From positions 21,517,221 to 21,581,220 of the forward strand of contig OW203986.1 in NCBI GenBank assembly GCA_934047225.1: a stretch of DNA of 64,000 nucleotides. The letters are read 5' to 3'. A model generated the notes under the pieces. It saw nothing but the letters and a program-made list of their open reading frames with translations. It had not been told where the DNA came from and searched no databases. The stretch comes from Ypsolopha sequella (taxonomy: Eukaryota > Arthropoda > Insecta > Lepidoptera > Ypsolophidae). The position numbers and the translations under genes are program-made. Of this stretch, positions 22,742 to 35,669 are shown one piece after another (position 1 is the first letter of the stretch; each line of letters opens with the position of its first letter).

Positions 22742-25700
22742 TTATCTGGCTATTGTATAAATATGATTATATACGCATCTGAAAATTATCCATTTTGTAT
22801 CTAGGGCTGTAAATCCATTCCTCGAATTACATTTTTTCAAAACTTTCCTTAGCGTCGCCTTATCAATATTCTCGCTTTCAGGATAATTTTCGACGATTTT
22901 GCTGACACTTATATGACCGTCTCTTCTTATTCCTCGACTAAACAATCCAATCATACAGCGAATCCATGTTTGTTGGTATTCCTTGAAATTGTCAACCATT
23001 TGAAATGTAATAACATCGTGACAATCCTGACAAATTAATAAGTTAATTAGTAAAGGGTCTAGAATTAAAACAAAATAACATTTTTGTACTTTTGTGTTTT
23101 GTTGTATATGCTTTAAAAAAGTAAACTCAAATGTTTGTCGTTTTTGTGCAACATTTAAACAATAAAAATCGCTACGGTTACGCCTTCAGTATCCGTTACT
23201 AAAAAAAGTAATGAAACCGTCTTCAAAATAATTAATAAAGTATAGCTCTTAGCTACTAACGATCTAGTAAAGTTAAATATAGTGAAATTAGCAAAATAAT
23301 AATTAATTACTGTATGACTACCAAATAAAGCCATTTTAAATTAACCTTTACGACATTTTTTGGACCCGTTTTTGTTATAATACTCCAAATCTTTTCTATA
23401 AAAAAGCTTGTTTGCCATTTTCCTACTATTATTTAACTTGTTCTCATGAATTTTTGTATGCTGTTATGGTTTAATATTTAAGAGGAAAAGATAATACTAA
23501 AAAGAGAAAAGTAACTGTTCTAACTGTGGAACAGTAAAAACAATACAGTTAAGGTTAAACTGTCAGTTCAATTTAAACTTAACTTTGTTTTTCATGTTTA
23601 GAAATCAAAAATTGACAAACCTTTTGGTATGTGGCAATTGACGCCATTAGTTCAGTATAAGTGAGGTTTATAGAGCATGAGTTTGAAAATTAATGCACAA
23701 TTACTCATGAATAAGAATAAGAATAAGAATAAGAAGGCATTTATTCGCTGCAATAACAAGTAAAAAATAAAATAAAGTAGATTAAAAAATTAACAAACAC
23801 AACACTAACATACACAATGATCAGTAACACAATAACAATAAAAACAAGAGATGTTGTGTTGAGGCAGCGAAAAGGTCTGACTCAGGACAATGCGATTTAA
23901 AAAAAAAAAATCTCAGTGCCCTGGTATTATGTCAGGCCTGTTATCACACAGAAGGCTTTAAGGGAAGAGGGCAAGACTCCGCGGCCATACAAAACGATAT
24001 AGCTTCTCATTTGTACGCTAATGCATTAAATCAAATAAAACTTTGAGTAACTTCATCTTTTTCACAACCTACAAGTCAGATTTAACTTTAAAATTCAGAT
24101 AATCAACACGCTTAGGAAATACAAGCACTTGGAAATCTATGTTTTAAGCCCCAAAATGTTCCATTTTCATGTTCGATTTTCTTAAGCATTTCTCAAGTAC
24201 AAACAATTAATATTGAATTTCGGACCCGTGGTAGTTCATAAATATTTGGAAAATGCAGTTATTTCATATGTAGAAAGTATAGGATTTCAGTAAATAGCTA
24301 TGGGCTGGCATTCGAAATCACGGGCGCAAATTACAATCTAGAATTTCATTCTGTCGCATCAGGGGTGGCGGAGGCGTGCGGGGGGAGAAGACGGGACGAG
24401 CGATAGGTCACTCGTTTCACTCACCTTACTTGTTAAAACGGTGCATTATCAAAGAGTTTTGTACCAGTGTATGGTAATGAAGAAATTATTGAGTATGGTA
24501 GACAGATTTTCCGTGCAAAAATGGGTGAGTACTATTTGTATTTTTTACCTTATAAATACAATGTATTTCGTTTATAAATTAGGTCATGCATCTTGGATTT
24601 GGCCATTAATTTGATTGGTCTGCAACTCCTTATAACTAATATCCTGCCATTGCCATGCAACACGCAATGACAGGCCACGCCACTGTGGCGGCGCGGCGCT
24701 ATGGCTTTTATCAAAGAAAACGCCGCTACAGTCACGTGTTGAGTAGTGGGTGGCGCTCCTGCACTTTAGTTTTGGATATAAACAACTACAACTTCATATA
24801 TTTGTTCTCTCCACACATCGCAAAAAGCTCCTCATGATGACAGACAGCAAGAAAATAACAGACAGATAGACAACAAAGTGATCCTATAAGGGTTCCGTCT
24901 TTTTCATTCTGAGGCACGGAACCCTAAAAAGTATTTCATTTCAGCCTCTATTACAAAAACTGTTCATAACGACGATTAGTACCTATGTCTGTTTTAGTTT
25001 TGCAAAATAATTTGATCCTATACAGGAGTAAAAATAATTATGTAGTCCCTTTTTATTCTGAGAGATTATTCTATGAAACTAAAAGATCACATAAGAAAGT
25101 GAACTGCGGAAATAAAGGTAATATTCAGATAACTACTACTGGGGCTAAATTTAATAACTATCTATAAGGATGATCGGCAAAGTTCAAAAGCAGACTTTCG
25201 TTTATCAGCAAAGTTATTTGATATTTATATATAATATCGTTTATCTGACAAGTGTATCTGTTTTTTTATTAACTTTTAAAAAAAAAAGTTATTAAAAGTA
25301 TAATCAGAAGTATAGGATTATTAAATATAATAATAAACGAAAAATTTAAATATTAAATTTACATAAGGACACATTATAATTTGACCCTATACAGGAGTTA
25401 AAATATTTATGCTGCCGCTTCTGAGAGATTTTTTCTGTTTAATCAAAAGATCATATATAAAACAGTAAACTAAGAAAACATAAGTAAAATTCGGATAAAT
25501 AATACTGGTACTTAATTTTATTACTATAAATTTCAGATGATTAAATCGATGAGGTAAAAAAGGAAAGGTACGTTTATCAGCAAAACGAAAAAAAAGATGT
25601 AAAAACGGGTTATAAACTTAACAAGTTAGTATAAATATGTATTGTATATTGTACTAAGATAGGGTTTTAAAAAAAAGCCTCCAAAGTTGTGAGCCTTTTG

Positions 25701-28700
25701 TCCTACCGATCAAGCTTTTGATGCGAAAACCTAAACATTTTTAACGCTCATCACATTAAATTTCAGGCGTATATCAAAAGAAAACAGAACACTCAGCAGT
25801 CAACCAAAGCACTGTAAGGCCGATGTTGAAACCTTAAGGTCAAAATTATACAGGTAAATATTTATTAGGAGAATACGCAGATAAAATCGCGCCACCCATG
25901 ACTTTGAAAAGTAAACCGGTCTAAAGGTAGATCAAAGTGGTCATTTGTCGATCCTGTGGATGGTTTTCTGGCAGCTAGTCCAGATGGACTCAGAAAATGA
26001 AGGACTTGTAGAAATAAAATGCCCATTTGTAGCCTCGGAAATGAGTCCTGCAGATGCAGATCAAAAGGGATTGATCACATTTTGTAAGGTGACGACTCAA
26101 GTCATATAACTGAAAACAGAGCATAACTATTATTATCAGGTCCAAGGTCATCTTCATGTGTCACAATGGGCTTATTGCTATTTTATTGTTTGGAGTTCAC
26201 ATGGGTTGCTTTACCAAAAAATCAAAAGAAATGATACATTTTATCAAGAACAAATGCAAACACCTCTAAGAAACTTTTACATGCACTGGAGTATCTAGAA
26301 ATATGCCTGCAAGAGAATGTGTTATTATTAGGTAATTTAAAATAGAAATTATTAAAAAATCATCATAACATCACATTTTTCATTTATAATGTTATCCTCG
26401 TAAATTATTATCGGCACTTGTTAGGATTGACAAAAAATGGTTACTAAAAATACTGTATATCCCATAATTACGTTTCCTTAACTAAATATCCGGCCGGTTA
26501 CGCATAAAAAATGTCAAGGGATTACATAAAAGAGTAAAAAAAAATTATTCAACATTCCGATGTTATTATGTGCAATAATATCTGAATAACAAATAATTTT
26601 TGTTCTATTTGTCTTTGAGCGAATCTAGCTTTTTAGAGTATTTTTGAAAATTACTCTAACGAAACCTATGTCTTTAATATCTTTATCTTTAATATCTTTA
26701 ATATTTAATCTTTAACAACTTACTTATATTTAACAACTTATTAACTTTACTTATTTCTACATAATTATAATCTAAGCTGTACTAAGGGAGTAGCCCTGTT
26801 CCCTAATCTAAGTAAACTTGAAAGTTAGGGTAACAGTGTCAAAAATCCCATGCAAACAAAAAGGTGACAAATATATATATAGGAAATCAAATAAATTAAA
26901 CTAAATAAAAACAAAACAAAAAGCCTGTATGTAGATTACAACGTAATTAATAAACTGAAAAATTACAACATCAAGCAGCTCATTGTTACCTATTACACAT
27001 ATTGATAAAAATAATATTTTATTAACTTTATGATGTATTGATGATTGTTACATTTAAAAGAAAAACAGCCAAGTGCGGGTCAGGGTTTCGTATTATGGAT
27101 GATAAATACGTAATTTTTTTCGGAAATTTCTCAACCGCTTTATTTTTCATGTAATCTTTACGTAAACACATATTACCATGATTTTTTTCATAAATGTTTT
27201 TCAATTTATTTCACTTTTCCTTCAGTCAAAACATATTTTGGGAAGCACATAATTAAGTTTACGGCCTGTATAGTTATCTAGGGAAGAAGAGCACAAAATA
27301 AAGCGTAAAAATTGTTCGTTAGACGAGTATTACCACCAGTTTCCGTTTCCAAAACCAATTGAATTTCACAGTAAATATCCATTTAGTTACTCATATAACA
27401 CAGTAATCGTCCAAAATATTTTACATATTGTGTTCGTTAGACAAACAGGAACAGGAGATCATAATTTTTTTATTTTGCATGTTGTTTCTTTTGAATTAAA
27501 TAACCAAAGGCACTAAAAACGAAAGTACGAAAGGATGTCCTGATCTGGATATAAGAGTAAGCTGTAAGTACAAAATGAACAAATGTGGAGCAGGGAGCGG
27601 GGCTCGGGGGGAGGGCGCGCTCGTGCCGGCCGCGAATGACCGAAACAGCTACAACAATTGTAAGAATCCAAATCTCGCGCGCGTAAGTTTTACCGTCTAG
27701 CCTTAAAGAACCGATGCAATACTCTTATTTATTATATTAATAAATAACATTATACATATAATATACATAAATTACTTACTTACATTACAACATGAATATT
27801 AAATTAATATTGTTGTGTATAAAGATCACATATAAACATACTATATACATAGAAAAAGAAAAAAAAGAAGAAACAGCTAACGAATTGAAATGGCAAGAAT
27901 ATAACTTGAATGAATACAAATAAATTGATAGCAAGGGACAACTAAAAACAATTAACATTACGGCAACGATTTTTGGATGGTCAAGAGATGTTGAAACAGT
28001 TTCCTTTTAAATGAGGTCTTAGTTTTGCTATTTCTCACAGGCGGTGGTAAATTATTCCAACATTTCGTTGCCGCGTATTTAAAACTCCCACGAAAAGCTT
28101 CACTTTTGAAATGTTGAAGAGTGAGCTTGAAAGCCGCCCCCCTAGTGTTATGCTTATTACTTGACCAACGTATCTTATCAAACAAATATTGTGGTGTTTT
28201 AGTTCTAACTACCTCGAAAAGCAAAGTAGCTAGGTGAAGATGTCTTCTCTCGTTCATCTTTAATTGGTTGGCGTTGTTTAGATACGGTGTTACGTGTGTT
28301 CGAGCTGGTATATTGTAAGAAAAACGAGCGCATGCATTTTGTATACGTTGCACTAACTTTTGTGTCTTTTTGAATAAGCAAGGACCATAGACTGTATCGC
28401 AGTAATTCAGTTTGGACAAAACCAAGGACTCCGCCAGTTTTACTCTTAAGTCTTTACTGAGGAAACCGCGTATCTTGTAAAGCACTTTCAACCGATAAAA
28501 ACAACTTCGAAACACCTCAGCCACATGTGGCTCAAATGTAAGTCTGCAATCTATTCTGACTCCAAGATTTCGGGCTTCATACACACGTTCAATGAAGACC
28601 CCACCTATACTGACAGCCGGATTTATAGATTCAACCTGAGCAATTCTGGTCCTAGTACCCAGAATAAGGTATTTGGATTTTGTAGGATTTAGCATCATCC

Positions 28701-31583
28701 TCATTCAATTGCTTGACTGCTGCTAAAGTATCAGCTGGTTTAAATGAAATATAAATTTGGAGGTCATCTGCGTATGCATGGTAGCGACAGTTAAGAATAC
28801 TCTGTACCAAATCAGCTCCGTATAGTGTAAAGAGAAGGGGACCGAGAATAGACCCTTGTGGTACTCCTCTCGTCACCGAAGACAAGGCCGATCTAATACA
28901 AAGCCCATCCTCTTTCCTAATTACCACTTGCTGAGATCGTCCCGTGAGATAATTATTAAACCATTCTATCGAGTGTCTGTCAAAACCATAATAGGCAAGT
29001 TTGGATAAGAGAAGCGGTATATTTAAGGAGTCAAAAGCTCGAGAAAAATCTAGCAGAACAACTATCGTCACTTCACCTACATCTTGAGCAGTAAGAATGT
29101 TGTCAACAACGTCTGAGAGTGCAGTCGCTGTTCCATGTGATTTTCGGAAACCTGACTGAAAGGTTGGAAGTATCATACTAGCCTCCAAATAAGAACTGAC
29201 TTGATTATAAACAATTTTTTCAATTATTTTAGAGGGTAGAGGAAGTATGCTTATTGCTCGAAGGTCCTTGACATTAGCGGGATTGGCAACCTTCGGCAGA
29301 GGCGTGACTAACGCTGTCTTCCAAACTGCAGGAAACTCAGCCGTGGATAAAGATTTATTAACTATAGCAGTAATCGAGGATAAAGTTTGTGGCAATGTTA
29401 GGATAAGCATGTCCAGATTAATGTCATCTTTACCTTTAGCCTTGGTTTTTAATTTAAGGATTATATTTGCTACTGTGTTTTCGTCTATCTGATTTAGGGA
29501 GAAGTTATTAAAATCATTATGACGATGAAGTTCAAAAAATGTGAGTGTTGAAATGGCTACGTTATTAGAACCTGGAACATCTAAAAAGTGTCTATTAATA
29601 TCATCTGGATTGTCAAAGTGATCTGGTAACTGTAAAGAATTTTTACTATCCGGTAGTACGTTATTTTTAAGATTTTTCCAGAGCAATCTGGAATCGTGTA
29701 GGTTTGTATTAATGAATGCATTAAAATAAGCTATTTTCTCTCGCGATAACGATTCTGAGACGATTTTTTTTAATGAGATATAGTTTTCCCTATTCGTATC
29801 ACATTTGTTAGCTTGGTACCGTTTATGAGCTTTATCACGAAGGTGCATCATCCGTTTGATAGTATCGGTGATCCAAGGAGTCTGCTTTTCGCTTACTGTG
29901 ACTGTTTTAGTTGGAGCGTGAGCATCAAAAAGATCTTTCATATAGGTATTAAAGGCTAAAACCATATCATCGACTTTGCTAAGTGTATTAATTTGGTTCC
30001 AATTTAACATTTCTAAATCTTTTGTAAAGTTATCCAAATTTATTTGTTTAATTGGTCTAAAAGTAATCTTTTTTGGGAAGATTTTATCTCTTTTTATGCT
30101 GAAAATTGTAAATACAAATGCATGTTTAAAAATAGGTACAACCTGAAGGCTTTGGACTTTAGTATCAGTACAGACTAAATCTATCAAGGTGCTACTGTTT
30201 TCAGTAAAGTGATCTAGTCCAAACAATGTTAAAATAGCATTTTAAGTTGGTTTTGAGAAGATCATGACCAAGTGTACAATTTCAAACTTTTGCTTTATAA
30301 ACCTCACTAATACTGAACTATTGGCGTCAATTGCCACATACCAAAATTCTTTTAAAATTGTATGTATTAACAAGAAAAACAAAGTTAAGCTCTACACTTT
30401 GCGCTAAGTGACTGATGTTTAACCTCAGCAAAATATTGCGACGTGATAGACCATAACTGAGTTCAGAATCTGATTTAGCACACAAAAATTAGAATCAATT
30501 AGAAAAAAATTTGAACATGAAAAAAGAAGCGTGTTTTGTTAGCCTGTGGGTGAATCGGGATTTTTCATGTTTGTGCAGCAGCACTAGCAGAATTTTTTTG
30601 GCCACGATCGTGCCTGAAGTCTTTATTGTAAATCATTGTTATCGTGAATCAATCATTCTACAGGTTAAATGTAACTACTTCCTTAGCAGAGTTTAATTGC
30701 TCGGTAAGCTGTCCATTTTGTGAGTATAGCCTATACAAAGTAAGTAAGTAAGTAAGTAAGTAAATCGTTTATTTGTGAGAATTCGGGTTTACAATGGATG
30801 TTACAAATAATTACAGTCCCAACAAATTCAACCATGTCATGGCGTACAAATATTTGGTTGTATATTTAAATCATGCACTAACAAAAAACAAATTGAGAAT
30901 AATTATAATTATAAAATATGTATGTCAATTAAATAAGAACAAATGTCAATATATAATTTGTAAAAAAAAAAAGCTTGAAGTTGGAACAAAACAATCGTAG
31001 GAATATAAAACTAGTTACAATGAAAAAATGTCTGTAGTGTTCTTTATATTATAAATGTCATAATGAAATAATATTTACATATATTTATTCGTATCCTAGG
31101 TATTCCTTGACCGTGTAAAAACATTTTTCTAGTAAAAAATCTTTAAGCTTTCTATGGAACAAGGGATATGGCAACATTTTAAAATCGTTTGGTAATTTAT
31201 TATAGATTTTTACACACATATACATAACATTATTGCTAAAAATAGTTAATTTAGATTTAGGTAGGTATAAGTTGTTAAAACGGCGAGTACATTTGTATTG
31301 TGATATTTCTCCTCTTGTTTTAAATAAATTGGGATGCTTTTTGACAAAAAGACATATTTCTTGGATGTAGAGGCAAGGCAATGGTAGTATATGGTGTTTC
31401 TTAAATAGAGTGATGTGACAAATGTGACAACCAGATCAGATTTTGTTGTTTTTTTGTATTTGCTCGAAAATTTTTCTAAACAGTGATCCATAAATATTAT
31501 GTATACCTTATTGTTTCAGCCCTTACCGTAGCATATCCTAAATTTGTGATGGATACCAAAACTAGAAAAGTTGAAATATACAT
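22742..31583 (-). CDS. Minus-C odorant-binding-protein-like gene, unit 3 (intron carries a LINE)
   Basis: Proposed exons: 31583-31527 (signal peptide MYISTFLVLVSITNLGYAT, donor GTAAGG), 30708-30679 (LTEQLNSAKE, donor uncertain) and 23026-22742 (acceptor TTTGTCAG). The terminal exon starts DCHDVITFQ and reads WIRCMIGLF, GHISVSKIVENYP, VLKKCN and IIFRCVYN; C2 and C5 of classical OBPs are absent. An AATAAA lies beside the stop codon. The intron before the terminal exon holds a fold-back MITE that was itself split by a 6.5-kb LINE and a further DNA transposon. Whether an intron of about 7.6 kb is still spliced is not known. Confidence 0.45.
23961..27703. mobile_element. YqaJ-bearing DNA transposon, copy 1
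   Basis: Ends are AGGGAAGAGGGCAAGACTC and, inverted, AGGCTAGACGGTAAAACTT, flanked by TA inside TTAA on both sides. Removing it restores a continuous LINE 3' region. Compared with copy 2 it has extra insertions at about 24633-25316, 26480-26540 and 26670-26934. It carries only a decayed nuclease gene and no transposase that I can find. Similar end sequence, TA target and a YqaJ gene suggest an ISL2EU-type derivative. Confidence 0.65.
25752..26330 (+). pseudogene. Decayed YqaJ exonuclease-domain gene, copy 1
   Basis: An exon-like piece after TTAAATTTCAG (about 25765-25850) reads a CKADVETLRSKLYR block. The core, with FLAASPDGL and LVEIKCPFVASEM, lies around 25967-26040, and a last piece reads NYYYQVQGHLHVSQWAYCYF (about 26125-26190). 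Frame breaks separate them; here the stretch after DGL is disrupted, whereas copy 2 keeps it. The family is the same as the C-terminal half of the intact nuclease at 16698-18423, but the sequences are clearly diverged. Confidence 0.7.
27958..30209 (-). pseudogene. LINE endonuclease-tail and reverse transcriptase, frame-broken
   Basis: The frame from 30226 to 28652 begins in the last part of an AP-endonuclease (STLIDLVCT). It continues through a linker and a complete RT palm: [50 protein letters not shown] and the catalytic AYADDLQIY. The second frame, 28704-27958, resumes at LNPTKSKYLILG and carries the thumb and C-terminal domain (KLNYCDTVYGPCL). The two overlap out of frame because roughly fifteen codons are missing near 28690. 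The first few codons of the longer frame are host flank. Confidence 0.85.
30738..31425 (-). mobile_element. LINE 3' fragment with (CTTA)n tail
   Basis: Minus-strand frame 31381-31085 reads a LINE C-terminal segment (YNKLPNDFKML, FLLEKCFYTVKEYLGYE). The 3' end is a run of GTAAGTAAGTAAGTAAG as seen on the plus strand at 30738-30763. Unit 4 lacks it at the homologous point, and ACAAA occurs at both borders. It lies between exons 1 and 2 of OBP unit 3. Confidence 0.7.
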
Positions 31584-31899
31584 TTAGACGCTCAAATATC
31601 TATTTTATTAGCTACACCGTGGTTAAAGTTTAAGTACCGACTTGAATAATAATTTAAAACATCGTCACTTGTGACATACAATTGAAAAGTAAAACTTATA
31701 CTGTCGTGACCATTGAAAAGCTGATAACATCTAAAAGTCCAGTAAAAATAAAGTCTGAGCTCGCATTTAATCCTACATTGTATACTTCTTTTTAATAAAT
31801 TTGTGTGTTGCTTTTTATGTTTATATTAAAATTATCCCTGTTCCAAATATTTAGCATCATATTTCTGGTGACAATCTAATGTTCTCAAAAGTAGAGTGT

Positions 31900-32125
31900 G
31901 CAGTTCTCGGGCTGTAGTAATTTTAGTGGGATTTCTAGGCACTACACTTGATGGAGAACAAAGTCTTTCGTAATTAAAAGATATTTTTATTAGCACCAGT
32001 ACTAGGTGTCACTAACACACAAATCAGAACAACAGGAAGTACAGTTTTAGTTGCCACAATAATAAAATTATAAATGTTTGTTGGGGTTGCCAACATGTGT
32101 TACATTAGTTGGCAACATTACACAT
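31900..32125. repeat. Unit-3-specific insertion of about 200 bp
   Basis: Sequence from TGTGCAGTTCTCGGGC to about TTGGCAACATT is missing from unit 4. No frame. The TG start and a CA near the end would suit a solo LTR, but I could not identify a clean target duplication. Confidence 0.3.
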
Positions 32126-32508
32126 TGTTAAACTTTGATTAAAAAGGGCTCATGATAATAATTTGTGAAAATATATATAATAAGGAATATCTTTGCTAGT
32201 TTGTGTGTTAACATATTTATAATAAAAACAACGTTGTTAATTTTTCAGTAGTCATAAGAAACTAATACTTTTAGAAACAAATAAGGGAAACATGTGGGAA
32301 AATATAGATTCACTACAACTAAATTATGTTTTAGGACACTTCAAATTCAAATTTTAAAAAAGCTATAATGAGTTGTCGTTGAAAAAATTTTCGTATTTTC
32401 ACTGGATTATAATCTCTAATTTAGATTTTACTAATATTTTCACTATAACTTCTAAATATTTCTTTAGGTGTTATAATAATATTACTCGCTAATAACAAAC
32501 AAACTGAG

Positions 32509-33385
32509 AGACTGCAGCAGGACATTCGGAGGGTAGTAGAATGGAGCCAGCACAACAATCTTCACTTCAATGTGTCAAAGTGCGTGGTGATGTCGTATAG
32601 TCGTGCGCGAGAGCCACGTCAGCACCTTTACCAGATGGAGGGGACTGCGCTAGCGCGAGTCGATAGCGTCAAAGACCTGGGAGTGTTGATGAATGCCGAG
32701 CTAACGTTTCGTGTTCACATTGTGGCTATCTGTAAAAAAGCTTTTAAGAAGTTGGGCTTTATACTGAGGCAGGCTAGGAGTTTCAATAGCATGCTAGCCG
32801 TAAAAGCTCTTTATAATGCCTTAGTACGCTGTAATTTAGAAAGTAGTGCAATTATCTGGAAACCCATGAGACTAAATATAGTCACATGGTGGAAAAGATT
32901 CAAAACAAGTTTGTTCGCTGGCTGTATTTAAAAAATTATGGTGTTTATCCATACTATCCACTTATGTATCCAACCCTATTTGTTATAGGTATGGTTGGAT
33001 ATGATAAGTTGGAAGTGAGGAGAGACCTGGCGCTACTAATTTATCTTTTTAAAGTTTTGCGAGGTATATTGTTCAATCCGCGGTTGCTAGCGTCCTTGAA
33101 GCTGTTTGTGCCGGATAACTATCTTCGCGCGAGGAATCATAAGTTGTTTTGCGTGCAGCATGCGCGCACTAATGTTCTTAAAGAGTCACCTGTTGTAAAG
33201 GCACTCCATCTTTTCAACAGAATCGACAACCTTATTGACACAGATTTGTTTAGTTGTTCTCTGACTGAGTTCGCAAAAACTGCTTTAAATATAATTTGTT
33301 ACCAATTGCATTAGGTTAGCCTGTAAAGATTGTGTAGTATAAATGTAAATAATAAATAAATAAAAATAAAAAATAAAAAAACTAT
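32509..33385 (+). pseudogene. LINE reverse transcriptase C-terminal fragment
   Basis: Two overlapping frames, 32572-32931 and 32886-33314, read the end of a non-LTR RT: KDLGVLMNAELTF and CNLESSAIIWKP, then IQNKFVRWLY and YDKLEVRRDLALL. A frame break lies near 32890. The element ends in AATAAATAAATAAAAATAAA at about 33345-33380. It is 5'-truncated and inserted in the upstream part of unit 3; unit 4 shows the empty site near 36355. Confidence 0.8.
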
Positions 33386-33639
33386 GGTTTTACAAAAGGT
33401 ATTTATTTAATTTTAATGACTATACCGGGTTTAAAAATACTGCTTTATGTATTATCAGTTCATAGGTGTCAAGTTGTTCATACTATTAGTAAATAACTAT
33501 AGTCAGCTAGGTGTGAAAAAAAAATTAACAACTTTCTTTGACACCAGTTACCTACTCGTAAAACCTTCAATGACTTCAAACCATATATTTTTAAAAAGAA
33601 ATAAACACGCAAATGTTTTTATTTTACACTTTTCCAAAT

Positions 33640-33845
33640 CTCCATCCATCAGCCTAGTTCGTTCACTGCCGGACATAAGCCTTTCCAGGACTTTGCCACT
33701 CCCGGTGGTCATCTTGGAAGAATTGCCCATACCCACATACGCTGGGCAGGCGGGTTGGTGAGCGCGGTGCCGAAACCCTCACACTAGTGACGCCGCTGCC
33801 CGCCACCAGTCTGTTCTGTATAAGGTCCGGCTATTAGGGTTAGAT
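33640..33845 (-). mobile_element. Short retroposon with (GATG)n tail, copy 2
   Basis: Same family as 14935-15300 and 36480-36822, with a shorter body and tail. No coding role. Confidence 0.55.
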
Positions 33846-34009
33846 TTACCACCGTCGTTAAACTTGCATACTATATCTTACAATCTGAGCTCTATTGTAA
33901 ATAAAGTCAAAGTTTTATTTAACCTTTATTGAATATAAAAAAAATCTATTAAAAGTTAAAAATTCATTAAAATTTTTGCAATAATATCTACGGTACTGTC
34001 ACCTATATT

Positions 34010-35667
34010 TTATCTGACTATTGCATAAAGATGATTATATACGCATCTGAAAACTATCCATTTTGTATCTACGGCTGTAATTCCATTCCTCGTATTACAT
34101 TTTTTCAAAACTTTCCTTAGCGTCGCCTTATCAATATTCTTGCTTTCAGGATAATTTTCGACGATTTTTTTGACACTTATATGACCGTCTCTTCTTATTC
34201 CTCGAATAAACAATCCGATCATACAGCGAATCCATATTTTTTGGTATTCCTTGAAATTGTCATACATTTGAAATGTAATAACATCGTGACAATCCTGACA
34301 AATTAATAAGTTAATTAATAAAAGGGTCTAGAATTAAAACAAAATAACATTTTTGTACTCTTGTGTTTTGTTGTATATGCTTTAAAAAGGTATACACAAA
34401 TATGTATCTTTTTTGTGCAAAATTAAAACAATAAAATCGCTACGGTTAGGCCTAGAGTATACCTAAAAAGTAATGAAACCGTCTTCAAAATAATTAATAA
34501 AGTATAGCTCTCAGCTACTAACGATCAAGTAAAGTTTAATATAGTGAAATTAGCAAAATAATTATTTATTACTGTATGTCTACTAAATAAAGCCATTTTA
34601 AATTAACCTTTGCGACATTTTTTGGACCCGTTTTTGTAATATTATTCCAAATCTTTTTTTAAAAAAGCTTGTTTGCCATTTTTCTGTTATTAACGTTTGT
34701 TCTCATGAATTTCTGTATGCTGTTATGGTTTAATATTTAAGAGGAAAAGATAATACTAAATAGAGAAAAGTAACTGTTCTAACTGTAGAACAGTAAAAAC
34801 TATACAGTTAAGGTTAAACTGTCAGTTGCTTAGCGCAAATTGCAAAACTCAACTTTGTTTTTCATGTTTAGAAATCAAAAATTGAAAAACCTTTTGGTAT
34901 GTGGCAATTGACGCCATTAATTCAGTATAACTGAGGTTTATAGAGCATGAGTTTGAAATTTAATGCACAATTACTCATGATCTAGTCCAAACAATGTTAA
35001 AACAGCATTTTAAGTTGGTTTCGAGAAGATCATGACCAATTGTGTACAATTTCAAACTTTTGCTTTATATACCTCACTAATACTGTACTATTGGCGTCAA
35101 TTGCCACATACCAAAATTCTTTTAAATTTGTATTTATTAATAAGAACAACAAAGATAAGCTTCACTTTGCGCTAAGTGACTGATGTTTAACCTCAGCAAA
35201 ATATTGCGACGTGATAGACCAAAACTGAGTTCAGAATCTAATTTAGCACACAAAGATTAGAATCAATTAGAAAAAAATTGGAAAATGAAAAAAGAAGCGT
35301 GTTTTGTTAGCCTGTGGGTGAATCGGGATTTTTCATGTTTGTGCAGCAGCACTAGCAGAATTTCTTTGGCCACTATCATGCCGGAAGTCTTTATTGTAAA
35401 TCATTGTTATCGTGAATCAATCATTCTACAGGTTAAATGTAACTACTTCCTTAGCAGAGTTTAATTGCTCGGTAAGCTGTCCGTTTTGTGAATGTAGCCT
35501 GTACAAATGTGACAACCAGATCAGATTTTGTTGTTTTTTGTATTTGCTCGAAAATATTTCTAAACAGTGATCCATAAATATTATGTATACCTTATTGTTT
35601 CAGCCCTTACCGTAGCATATCCTAAATTTGTGATGGATACCAAAACTAGAAAAGTTGAAATATACAT
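34010..35667 (-). CDS. Minus-C odorant-binding-protein-like gene, unit 4
   Basis: The most compact unit. Exons: 35667-35611 (signal peptide MYISTFLVLVSITNLGYAT, donor GTAAGG), 35476-35447 (LTEQLNSAKE, donor uncertain) and 34294-34010 (acceptor TTTGTCAG). The terminal exon reads DCHDVITFQ, WIRCMIGLF, GHISVKKIVENYP, VLKKCN and FRCVYNHLY, with the minus-C cysteine pattern. Joined in phase 0 it would be roughly 120-125 residues including the signal peptide. It is very close to unit 3, indicating recent duplication. A fold-back MITE (34808-35194) occupies the intron. Confidence 0.5.
34808..35194. repeat. Fold-back MITE in the OBP intron, unit 4 (intact)
   Basis: About 390 bp with long inverted arms. 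The left arm contains GGTATGTGGCAATTGACGCC and GAGGTTTATAGAGC, and the right arm carries their complements. It serves as the empty-site reference for the LINE insertion in unit 3. Confidence 0.7.
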
Positions 35668-35669
35668 TT

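Larger units (their letters stand above)
23711..30209 (-). mobile_element. 5'-truncated CR1/Jockey-group LINE
   Basis: On the minus strand the element runs from 30209 to its tail at 23711, ending in short TTATTC repeats. TGA is duplicated on both sides (23708-23710 and 30210-30212), and the empty site is visible in unit 4 near 34980. Its 3' untranslated region is interrupted by a 3.74-kb DNA transposon at 23961-27703. The 5' end is cut inside the endonuclease domain. Confidence 0.8.
23549..30425. repeat. Fold-back MITE in the OBP intron, unit 3, split by the LINE
   Basis: Halves 23549-23710 and 30210-30425 rejoin to the intact copy at 34808-35194. The arms carry GGTTAAAC and GTTTAACC near the outer ends, and GGCAATTGACGCC with its complement inside. 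Confidence 0.7.

Noticed and set aside
23100..23340. Alternative hydrophobic exon (KTVSLLFLVTDTEG-like) for unit 3
   Set aside because: The reading frame is not kept in unit 4, while the MYIST exon is conserved in all four units with its donor.
28652..30226. Starting the LINE frame at 30226
   Set aside because: The first codons lie in the host MITE sequence beyond the TGA duplication, so the element begins at 30209.
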